This document shows, piece by piece, positions 12,484 to 23,262 of a DNA stretch of 64,000 bases. Position numbers and translations under genes: made by a program. Positions within the stretch are counted from its first letter, which is position 1; the number at the start of each line of letters is the position of its first letter. The notes under the pieces are model-generated. The model was not told where the DNA came from. It saw only the letters and a program-made list of their open reading frames with translations, and made no database searches. Source of the stretch: Romanomermis culicivorax (Eukaryota > Nematoda > Enoplea > Mermithida > Mermithidae); assembly GCA_963922205.1 (NCBI GenBank), contig CAWUHX010000066.1, positions 1,178,001-1,242,000 of the forward strand. Reading direction: 5' to 3'.

Positions 12484-15400
12484 GTATTTATAATAACTCC
12501 GTTTGGTAAGCAGTCAATCAGTATGTGTCTTTAGGCATAGCAAAAAATGTCAAATGCCCTTTTATGCTGACTTCAGCACTTTGCTTTGAAAAGATTGTGC
12601 GTCCATATCCGAATCATACGAATGATCCCATGCTTCATTGCATTAAATAGACTTTATTTTAAATTTTTTTGGTTCTAAATTCAATTTTCTCCTAAATTCT
12701 ATGGACTTATTGATCAACCCTCGTACGTGCCAAAAAATGAACAATCTCTTTCAGTTTTATAGGTAGGAATGTTTTGAAAACAATGAAAGGAGAACTTTTC
12801 TAGAGAACCTTCTTCCTCTTCATCTTTTTAGTCCATTTTTCCAAATGGGCCTCAGCACCCAAAAAGATGTTTGTGCAAATAAAAGATCTGCATCGTAAGT
12901 CAATATCTTTTTTTGCAAGTTGATTGTAGCGGCTGTAAATTCTGAATTGTTTCAGGACTTGGATCCACGGTTTTTCATTTTTCCTCGTTTGCGTCTTGCC
13001 TTATACGTCGCCAACACTGTTTTTTTGTATTTCACGAATAAAAATGACTTCAAGTACAGACGTAAATTTGGGAGCTGAGTACCGTCAGGGTGCCTTTTTT
13101 GCGTTTTTTACAGACCAAATATGCCAAAATTTTCCGGAGCTTCGGGTCAATTTGTAGCAAATTAATGGGATTTCTTGTTTTCGAAGTCATTCATTGTGCT
13201 TACTATACTTCGACCTCATCATGAGATACCCGTTGACTATTCTGAGTTTATGTCCACTCATGGAACTCTGGATTTGGTCTTTCATATTATCAGTTCAAGA
13301 AACTTCAGCATATTCATCTTGGTTAAACAAGAAAAGTACATTGCGTTTGTACTGTTCATGTATGCTCATGAGGTTCCTCCAACTATCTTGTTCCGATAAC
13401 TAATGACTTCATGGAAAATATTTCAGCTGTTGCGAGTATTAGAAAATGATAGCATTTGAACCGTTTTTCGAACTCGTGAAGCAAACAAACCGACGTTGTG
13501 CAGTAGGATTTTCAGACAATGTTGGTGGATTCTTTAGTGTAAAATTTATACTCAATTTTGTACGGGACGTCAAAAACATTCTTCGTTCTAGTACAAAATG
13601 CGGTAGTACAAAAAACTAATGGTCGCTAATATATTTGAAACTTTCTTGCACGACCGGCTATCTGGTAATTGCTAATTTTTGACTACTGTCAAAGGATGAA
13701 CTTTTTCAAAACACTTCCATTGACTGCGCATGTTTTCTGTAAAGCCAGTAATGTTTTCGAGACTCCCGCTTTGAATTAATCATTTGGGTTTTTATTACTA
13801 CAATAATCATTCACCTGAATTTGTTCAATTTATAACATATACGACTAATAATGTTTGTTAATTTTGGAATGCCAGATGTAGCGAGATCACAGCGTATTCG
13901 AAAAAATGTAAGTTTTTCTCTTGACTGCTATTTTCCTCGACTAGAATCCATCTCTTATAAAAATAAATTGAATAGCAAACGAATAAAAATTAGTGCTGTT
14001 GACAAGATTTTCTGCCATTAGTTCTATTGTCGAGACCTTCACTTTAATTTTTTAGTAAAAAAATTGTTAAAGTTTACCTCTGCAATCTCCCATATTTCTA
14101 GTCCAATGAGGCAGCAGCAATCAACGAAATATGAAATATTATTTGCTTTCCAGTTTTATTATCTAGAAGCATTTTAAGAAAAAGATCATAAAGTAAATCA
14201 TTTACTTACTTTTAGTATGTCTGCAAGTGCCAGATCCATTTCCGTTGCGTCTACTATTTCAAAATAAATAGACTAATTGCTTCATAGATGACTGGTGAAT
14301 GATGAAAAACCGTGACATGATATGGTCCTCTCTTGAAAGTCCATCTATTCTACTTCGATAAACATCAAATTATAAACATTACGTCTCACGTCAAACGCAT
14401 TCACTAGCTCAGTTTTAGATGAAACTCAATGGTGTGGTGATGATTCTACAATGAAAAAAATGAAATTGCAATTTTTCGGTTCTCAATGTCAACCAACATA
14501 CGAAAAATCGTCATGCTTTTTATTAGAAAGCCAAAAGGATGGTATAAAATTGCATTTATGTAAAAAATCAATTACAGATTTTGATTTCTAACGTTTAATT
14601 TCTTTTTCATTTTCATTTGCGCAGCCTCGATCATGCGTTAGTTATCCAGCTCTCTGAGGTGATCAATTTTTTTTCTAAATCTTTGTTGGAAAGCATGGTA
14701 AGATGCTAAAGAGATTGATCTCTGCTTTGTTAGATGATGTGAACAAAGGAACAACTATGGTGCAGGGGATTGGTTACAAAGAATATTAGTGATATTAGTC
14801 CCACTAAATATTTATTTTTGGATACTAGTAATAAGTATCAGTACCAATTGGAAGAAGCCTAGCATTTATTTCTGTTACACAGAAGTTTTGCTCTTCACTG
14901 ATTAAATATCTGTTATTTTGTCATTAAAATTAGCGACATTATTGCCAACATAGAAGAAAAGTTACTACATTGAAACCAATAAAAACTAATAATTTCGCGT
15001 CTTTTTATCAACCTCATATAATCGGTAAAAATACTAACTCCCATAACTCCGTCAAAAATTAGGTGCAGTCTATTGTTGAAGGGCTTCGTGAGTGGCGCCC
15101 GTGCTGTCCTACCATAGGCCAGAGTCGAGTATGAAATTTCCAACCCAACCAGGGCTCAACAAAAATGGTCGCCTTTGGAACCCGTTTTCTGGGAGAGACA
15201 TCAGTCCTATGGGAGAATGTTGTATTACATGTTTTTCGATAAAACTTAATGCGGTCAAGTGATTGGTGCTAAAATTGTTGTGAATTTGAGCATGAAAATT
15301 TCAAGCGCTTGAAACAAAGTGTTATGTAACTTGGTCGATAGAATGTTGACATGCCGAGTGGTTAGTTAATTAATTAATGCTCAAAAATGCTCGTTTACGT

Positions 15401-16925
15401 CTTATTGATATGTTTTTTGTTGAGGAAGTTCAGAGAAAGGGATAGATCAACAAGTTTCTAAAAACTTAGGGATATGGTACCGATGTGAATGCAGTCAATA
15501 TTGGGTGTTAGGATACCCTATATCAACTTGCATATTATGACTATGCGGCAGATATGTGATCGCAATACTTGACCTGGCCTTTCATCAGCACATGCTCTCA
15601 TTTTATTATTGAGAAATTTTCAAATCGAAGACATTTTTCAAGTGTCGTTAAATGATAGAAAATTCAACTTACATTTTCCCAACTATTTCTCCTATTGAGA
15701 AGCTCCGATACGTTTTTTTCGGAACAGAACATTAATTTTTTTAATCAAAGGCATGTGAGAGTTTCACAAGTCATTGCGAAAAACACATCGTATTTTGTAC
15801 GGGAATGATTTGTGTGCTTCGCTCGTGTCTAGGTTTTCAGAAGCTCACTCAGTCATTTAAAGATATACTCTGTTTGTTTGAAACTGTTGAAATTTATCCG
15901 TAAAAATTTTGGGCGAGCAGCATTTGTGCCGAAAAATGTTTACGAATAAGATTCGAGGTTTATCCGGTAATTGAACTTGATTTTTAAGTAAATGTGACAT
16001 TTTGTCATTCCAAATCGTAATTACAATAATCACCGAATGACACATCGGACAAACAACCACCACGTAGTTTCCTTTCTTCACGTACCGTCTCATTGATAAT
16101 TGTTCGAAATGATTTTCCCATGCATAGGCTTAATTGTGGCCCGTTCGGTGGTTTCGTCCTTTTTCTCACGTTTACGAATTGTGTGCATGCTGGCAAAAAA
16201 TTATTCATTCGAACAACGAGGCTCATCTCCTTGTTTTTGCAGTCTGGATTATTATTTTAGCATGTTCTATCGTATCCTCTAGCAATAATCATTACAGTAA
16301 TGCAATCAAGTAGTTTTTTCTTACCTGTTGATTAGATTGAATCTGTCAGAATTGATATTTGTCATCAACAGCATCTGTATAGCTTTCTCGCCAAACTTGT
16401 AAATCTCAATCTGAGCTTAACAAACGAAAATTTCAGATAGATAGCACAACCATTTAGGAATACGCATGACTTGATCCATTAAAGTGAGATGCTGTAGGGC
16501 AAAAGTATCATGATCCAAAAACTGAATCATGACCTGATGAAGGATATTTCATGTGTCAAGATTTTCAATTGCCGAAGGTTTTTTCAAGGAACTGTTAAAA
16601 TGCAGTATCCTCGCCTCTAAAGTGGTTACAGTCTGTTCGTGTTGAAATTTCAGATTCAACGGACCGATGAAAGTAAGTTCGATTCGGAAAAAAGTAAGCT
16701 TATTACTATAATCAATTATGAAAACTTTTTGTTATTAGACCGAACGAAAATTTTCTCCAATTATCTGCTCAAATTCATGTGTCGATATAGTTGTACTGCA
16801 TCAAAAATGAATAAGCATGTTATTTCTTTGATTGCTCTTTGTGATGAAAAAGTTCATATTCTTTTCTGCGGTATAACGTCTTCTACTCCATGAAAATTGC
16901 ATCTCAAATTGAACATACTTTTTTT
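12484..16925. other. Intergenic, no gene seen
   Basis: AT-rich, no supportable exon. CTGCATCGTAAG at about 12888 marks a fragment of a dispersed repeat also present near 10193 and 30412. Another dispersed fragment (GTAAGCTTATTACTATAATC) lies at 16690-16712 and recurs near 34665. Open frames around 15857-16226 on the minus strand lack splice context or a recognisable product. Confidence 0.5.
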
Positions 16926-16938
16926 GTTTGAAAAATAG

Positions 16939-17009
16939 GGTGCAGCCAGGAGTCGAACCTGGGTTACCAGCATTCCGGGCTGATGTCCTCACCACTAGAC
17001 CACCACACC
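16939..17009 (-). tRNA. tRNA-like gene, copy 1, anticodon by position GGA
   Basis: The 71-nt sequence folds as a cloverleaf. The acceptor stem is GGTGTGG/CTGCACC (two wobble pairs), the D arm GTC/GAC, and the anticodon stem TCAGC/GCTGG with loop CCGGAAT. The variable loop is 4 nt and the T stem CCAGG/CCTGG has loop TTCGACT. Internal Pol III boxes are intact: A box TGGTCTAGTGG and B box GGTTCGACTCC. A T-run terminator follows. Oddities: position 33 is C instead of the near-universal T, position 73 is C, and GGA would read Ser codons although there is no long variable arm. It could be a functional odd tRNA or a tRNA-derived repeat. Confidence 0.75.
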
Positions 17010-17214
17010 ACGAGGTGAACCCAGATTAAGGTGCTCCCCTAGGCTACGATTTTGTAGCACACAACTCCAATGCTTGGCGGTCGTGAACCTACGACCTTCG
17101 GCAAGTAGCAGCATACCTGCTGCTTTTTGAACTGCCCACCAATGAAGTTGCTAACTTTTTAGAAATGAAAATTATATGGAATTTTTTTGGAGTGAAAATA
17201 AGTTTGAAAAATAG

Positions 17215-17285
17215 GGTGCAGCCAGGAGTCGAACCTGGGTTACCAGCATTCCGGGCTGATGTCCTCACCACTAGACCACCACACC
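17215..17285 (-). tRNA. tRNA-like gene, copy 2, anticodon by position GGA
   Basis: Identical in the mature region to copy 1, same strand, about 276 bp further right. Intact A and B boxes; the T-run terminator lies at 17205-17213 on the minus strand. Together with copy 1 it forms the left arm of the palindrome. Confidence 0.75.
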
Positions 17286-17550
17286 ACGAGGTGAACCCAG
17301 ATTAAGGTGCTCCCTTAGGCTACGATTTTGTAGCACACAACTCCAATGCTTGGCGGTCGTGAACCTACGACCTTCGGCAAGTAGCAGCATACCTGCTGCA
17401 ACAAGTTAGCAACTTCATTGGTGGGCAGTTCAAAAAGCAGCAGGTATGCTGCTACTTGCCGAAGGTCATAGGTTCACGACCGCCAAGCATTGGAGTTGTG
17501 TGCTACAAAATCGTAGCCTAGGGGAGCACCTTAATCTGGGTTCACCTCGT

Positions 17551-17621
17551 GGTGTGGTGGTCTAGTGGTGAGGACATCAGCCCGAAATGCTGGTAACCCA
17601 GGTTTGACTCCTGGCTGCACC
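17551..17621 (+). tRNA. tRNA-like gene, copy 3, anticodon changed to GAA, B box damaged
   Basis: Same 71-nt cloverleaf as its neighbours but with two substitutions. The anticodon loop is CCGAAAT (anticodon GAA, nominally Phe), and the T-loop is TTTGACT, so the B box becomes GGTTTGACTCC, losing the invariant C56. The acceptor and anticodon stems still pair. The lost C56 predicts poor Pol III transcription and folding, so this is probably a pseudogene copy. Confidence 0.6.
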
Positions 17622-17826
17622 CTATTTTTCAAACTTATTTTCACTCCAAAAAAATTCCATATAATTTTCATTTCTAAAAAGTTAGCAACTTCATTGGTGG
17701 GCAGTTCAAAAAGCAGCAGGTATGCTGCTACTTGCCGAAGGTCGTAGGTTCACGACCGCCAATCATTGGAGTTGTGTGCTACAAAATCGTAGCCTAGGGG
17801 AGCACCTTAATCTGGGTTCACCTCGT

Positions 17827-17897
17827 GGTGTGGTGGTCTAGTGGTGAGGACATCAGCCCGGAATGCTGGTAACCCAGGTTCGACTCCTGGCTGCACC
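17827..17897 (+). tRNA. tRNA-like gene, copy 4, anticodon by position GGA
   Basis: Matches copies 1 and 2 across all 71 nt, with intact A and B boxes, and is followed by CTATTTTTC as terminator. It forms the outer end of the right arm. Confidence 0.75.
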
Positions 17898-18012
17898 CTA
17901 TTTTTCAAACTTATTTTCACTCCAAAAAAATTCCATATAATTTTCATACTTTTTTTGGTTGTCATTGCATCTATCATTTAGGCTAAAGACAATCACAATG
18001 TGACCGTCCTAC

Positions 18013-18950
18013 GAGACAATAGAGCACGGACATTAGAGCGCGGACGGTAGAGCGCAAGACATTAGAGCGCAAGGACAATAGAGAACTGGACAATAGAGCG
18101 CAGCGACATTAGAGCGCAGGACAATAGGGTGCATTTGGAAAAACTGATTTTTTCGGGCCAACGTTTCCTGATCTGCAATGAACGCGAATTTTGAATCGTT
18201 TTTGAACAAGAAAAAAATTAACCAACCAGCTTTATTTCAAAAACTGGCAAGAAACTGCGTGTGTCATTCTGAGTGTGAGTTAGAAATCCAAGATAAATTC
18301 GAAAATAACAAAAAGAAACATTTTGATTCACAGGTTCGAAGGTCAAATATTTGCCATTTTTTGTTTCTTTTTCAACTTTTGTATGAAAGATTGGCATACC
18401 ATATCTTTTTATTAACAGCTCGAACAAGTATTGATTTCGCCGTTTATCTACTCATGAAGTGTTTTTTAGCATGGATTAGAGATCAATCCCATATGAGCGA
18501 CCGAATAAAAAAATGTAGAAAAAATTAGTAATGAGAGAGTGGACGAACAATGAGACAAAAAGAATATAAGAGAAAAAACACAAAAAAATTAAAACAAAGA
18601 AAAAATATATTACATAAAAAATAGGAGAGGGAAAAAGTAAGAAAAGTGAAATAAGAAAAAGTGAAAAGGGAAGAAAAAGAAGAAAAACTGGAAAAATACG
18701 CGACGGTAGAAAAATGATTGGACCTGAACTTCTCCAGAGTCATGTAAAAATGTGAGAAAAGCTTTTTTGAGCTGAAATATAGTCACTTTTTGTTCTCGGT
18801 TTTTTATTTTACTCTGATCTAGTGTTTCTGTACTCTATTGTCGTGCGCTATAATGTTTCTATGTATTATTGTCCTGCACTTTAGTGTCCGCGCTCTAATG
18901 TCCGCGCTGTAACGTCTATGCGCTCCATTGTCCTGCACTCTAATGTCTTG
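18013..18950. mobile_element. Foldback element B with inverted minisatellite arms (GGACATTAGAGCGCA)
   Basis: The left arm (18013-18136) is a run of about eight 14-16-bp units near GGACATTAGAGCGCA. The right arm (about 18825-18950) is the inverted unit, TGCGCTCTAATGTCC. The middle is AT-rich; a 116-codon open frame at 18178-18528 has no recognisable product. The same 15-mer flanks the large TTAGGC array near 51 kb, so both belong to one family. Confidence 0.65.
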
Positions 18951-18955
18951 ATACC

Positions 18956-21900
18956 CAAGTACAGTTACGGTTTTAAACAGTTACGATGATATACTAAGGT
19001 CAGCCCAACAATTCTTTCCAGTTTACTTTTCAATGAAAAAGCTAAAATAATAAAATAGGGCCAATAAATTTTATTTTTCAATATATTCATCCTTTTATGA
19101 TACAAACTTTTTCGAACTTTGGGGCAGCTTCCTCAGGCCAGCTTCGTATAATTCTTTCGGGGTATCATTGACCCGAGGGTATCATTGACCCAACTGCCAT
19201 CTTAATGTCGTTCAAAGTCGCAAAATGATTTCCTCAATAATTTCCTAAATTCACCAAACAGTTAGTAATTGCTGCAGGCCAGATCTGCTGGCTGGGTAGT
19301 TCAATAATGACGGTCAGCCTAAGGCGAGCAGTGTGTGGCCAGGGTTTGTGTTGCAGCAGTGGACGACGGTGCAAGTTTCCTGGTTAATTTCTATCAATGC
19401 TTTTCTCAGATCTTAAAGTAAATTACTATTGTACTGGGTATTCCTCCTGATTTCAAGCAGTCAATCATTTGATTCCTTCGCAGTCCCAGAACATAGAGAC
19501 CACGACCCTGTGCGCTGACATTATGGATTCGACGCCACTGCATTGATTGTGCTTTTGTCTCAGGATTACAGTAGGACAGGGGTCATGAGACGAGTATCTT
19601 TACCAAATCAGCTCATTGTTTTCAGGAGCAGCTAACATGTGTAAATACGATTCTTCTCAATTTCGGACCCTAAAAACTTCGGTATGGCATCCATCTCGCA
19701 CTGACGTTCGTGAGCTCGATTCGACATGTAGAGTTCGTTGGATACTACTAACCAGAATCATGTTTTTAACACTGACAGTTGTCCTTAGGCCACCAAATCT
19801 TTATCATATCTTCAAACGATTCCCAGCCACCTTTAACCGCTCAATTCGTTTTAGACAGTTCGATCTGACACAACTTGGTCGCCAAAAAAGTTAGCCATGT
19901 AGCGGGAAATTTCGATTACTTCGCATTCTTCCTCAGAGATAGAAAATTATTATTAATCTTTGGTTTTGGAAAAGCTCGTTCATCTTTAAAAAATACTTTA
20001 CACTAAAATCGAATTGAGAGAAAAAAATACGTGTATAGAAGTTTTATACATTTGAGAGCTAAAGAGAATGGGTTTCGGTTTCAAAAATCACTTTGACAGC
20101 GCATGACGCGGCATACTTGATTTCCCAACATTCTGAATATTTATTTCCTTTTCGCGGAGTTTTAAAAAAATGTCCCATAAGTACTTGGTCTCACAAAGAC
20201 ATTGTCAAGCAAGTCAAGTCATCGTAATCTTTTTCGATTTTTTGTCGTACCTTTTAAATTACCTAAAAAATCAACTTGTTTTTGATTTGAGAACATTGTG
20301 GCTCTCTCCGGAGAAGACGAATATCTTTTTAATCAGTGGCTCTCGGTTTTCTGATTTCACTCTCAAAGGTTCCAGTCTTTTCAAGAATACAAATAATGTG
20401 GAAATGTGAATCTTGATTTTCCTCCAATTGGTAAACAGAATAATTAGCTTAAATATGTTGCATTTTCTATCTGCAGCGATTTGTCTGAAAAATTTTGTGA
20501 GTAGGTGTTAGCCGAGTAAAAATCTTTATTAAACAGACCCTTTACAGTTTAATGAAGAATTACAGGGGCAAACCGCCATTCAGCACTGACAATATCATGT
20601 CATTTGAATAGCTCATTAATTGAATCAATAGTTTTTTCCTTGATTAGTGATGCATCGTGATCTTTTCCATGCTATCCTACATATGAAACGTTATCGTCAG
20701 TATGTTGCGCTTTGCTTCAGGTCAAATCTGGAATTAATCATCACGTCGACTCGACTTGCTTTTCTTGTAATGCTTGTGAATAATAAATGTGGAACGCGAG
20801 TGCTGTTTCACATTTTTATGACTTTCTGCTAAACCGTATGCCGCATAGAACTGAAAATTTGTGGGCATACTCAACTAAACCTTTAAAATTTTTTCGTGTA
20901 ATTTTACAGTAAAAGTTTTGTGTAAACCATTTTGACGACGATGCAAACTCTAGTCTTTTTTTCGATTTGCAATCATTTCATAAAAAAACGGAGTATATGC
21001 CCTACGTTTTCATCAGAACACAATGTCGCTAGTATTCTGAATGTCGCTTATAATTAAAAGACAAAGCTAGTGTGTTGCTGTTCAAGAGAAGAAGTAGCAC
21101 CTACCAGGCACAAAATTATCTTTTGTAATTATAGTTTTACTCTTCAACCTATGCTAGTCCAGCGCATTGGTAGCACCAAGAATGGTTTCATTGTACTTTC
21201 TCGTAGCTTGGTAAATGAACTTTCGCCCTGCTGTCATTATTTTTTAAATCACGAAATTATGTGGGTCATGTTCTTGACGTCATTAATCAGGATTTGGTTA
21301 TTTTCAATGCTGAATGAACTTTAAAAAATTCTTTCTACAGTTCGGCGTCATACGAGTCCACCATATTTGATCAATGAGTCTTGCCACCCTCTTAATCACA
21401 GTGTATGTTCCTCAGAGTGCTTCTAAATAATTAAACGTAAAGCAAGTATCATTTTATGCTTTTACAATATAACAGCTGCTATACCGCATGTCACAGAGGG
21501 CTGCTGGAACTTCATGAGCATAGTCAACTAATCTCGACAATTGCTTGATTAAAAAAAGGTTCCATGATAAAAGCTTTGTGTAACAAGTTTAATAGCATGT
21601 TTTTACAAGTTTTAGGGTATATTTAGAGACACTAACAAGTTTCAAGGTAACAAGCTTTAGATTGCAGGAAATCCTACTGTTGAAAGAGCAAGCATGCGTA
21701 TGTCATCTCTACGGTTTTCTCGCTAGTCGTATTAATTCTGTGAATTCATAAGTTAATTTTCAATCAGAACTATGTCATAACCTCTAAATTCTCATTTATG
21801 ATTCAACTCATCTTGTTGTCAAAAAAGTAAAATGTAATAACCTTCGTTAGCATCTATATTTCCCTATTTTTTGATCTTTAATTAGGATGGAACGGTGAAA

Positions 21901-23262
21901 AATTTGTAAATTAAGTTCAGAAAGATAAAATCAGAGCATTTTTCAGTTTATGGAAGTTTCCAAATCAGCACAAACGCCTATTCTCCATTTTTCAGATGAG
22001 ACTCGGAACGAAGACAGGCATCCGCAGATGAAAAACTTGCGATTTTCCTTCAAGTCCATACCGGCTTTCAGGCCCCGTTTTCAATCTTGCAACATACATG
22101 AAACTCAATTGAGAGATCAGACGCTTGATTCGAAGATGACTGTAGAAATATAACTGCAGTTTGTAGGAAAATTTTGAAATGAGCAAAGAAAATTTAGATT
22201 TTGGACAAGTATTACCAAGGAAAAAATGCGTTCAATTTGTCATCGCAATTATTGGGTACGTATTGCATGTCATGATAACTTTCTCCTAACCTTGACTTAA
22301 GACAATCGAGAGAAAAAGGTTCGCTTTGACACGCAATTTTCACTTAGTGGAAAACTTTATACTGAAGAAAAATGCCAAATTTCTTCATGAGAATGGGAAA
22401 GGCCAAAATCATTGAAAAAACATCAAGCTTATCCACTGTCGATTTGGACAGAACTGCGTCGATACCTAAGTGCTATTCGAGAAATTTTCACGACTTAACC
22501 ATTTTATTGAAGAAAATTTTCACCTTTTCTGTTTGCCGCTCACTGGCGAAATTTTTTTTTATTGATTACAGTAATAAACTTGATTTTTTTGTATTTAACT
22601 TACTTTCATGCGATCGCTGCATCGATCGTTTCAAAGTGAATAGGGTATAATCATTATTCTGAGGAGTAACTAATCTAAAACAGAATGGTGAATACAGATG
22701 GCCAAAGGTTTGTTTTAGTTCCATGTGATTTTAATGACATGTTTTCATTAAGGAAATCATAAATATGCAGTCAAAATATGTTTTATGGTAAATTTTTCTC
22801 TGTTAGGTTTCCTCTTATAATTAAGTCCTATAGATTTCATAAGGAAGCTCTTGATGATTGGCTGACTCCAGGTATAGATAATAGTAGCTCCTTAGGGGAA
22901 ATAATTGCAGTAACACGTTAATGAGATTTTAAATGGATTCAGTGTTTTTGCTTTGATTATGAATCAACATCTGCAACACATGCCGACGCGCATTATTTTT
23001 AAATATCTAAATATTCATTTATTTTGAAATCACCGTCATTAATTGAGTTAACATCAAAATTCTACTACACTGTCAATTTCCGACTAACCATACCCGTCGG
23101 TATTTTCCTCCTTCCTAGAAATACATTCCCACCTACGCTCAACTGTAAATATACGCTATTGCTCATCCGGAATGCTGTATAAATGGTTTTTTATAGCTTT
23201 CGGCACATTCTCTATGTCCTATTTCTGATAACTCAGCGGTGTTAAAATTGATTTAAGATATC
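18956..23262. other. Intergenic upstream of receptor gene 1, dispersed repeats
   Basis: No supportable exon. A dispersed repeat (TTTTCTTGTAATGCTTGTGAATAA, then GCTAAACC and a variable tail) spans about 20755-20950 and recurs near 41285, 63610 and, inverted, near 27000 and 32500. A fragment around CTGCATCGATCGTTTCAAA at 22617-22636 belongs to another family seen inverted near 33550 and 41828 and again at 42011. A duplicated GGTATCATTGACCC lies at 19161-19190. Confidence 0.5.

Larger units (their letters stand above)
16926..17947. repeat. Large palindrome carrying four tRNA-like genes
   Basis: A roughly 0.4-kb unit occurs twice on the left in minus orientation and twice on the right in plus orientation. 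The arms meet around a spacer of some 40 bp near 17400-17437. Each unit contains a hairpin AGCAGC...GCTGCT, a hairpin GGTCGT...ACGACC whose loop resembles a T-loop, a constant stretch of about 100 bp, and a 71-bp tRNA-like gene followed by TTTTT. The arms are almost identical, so the duplication is recent or is kept uniform by gene conversion. Confidence 0.85.

Noticed and set aside
18178-18528. 116-codon frame inside foldback B
   Set aside because: No ATG context, no similarity recognised, and it lies in the AT-rich middle of a foldback element.
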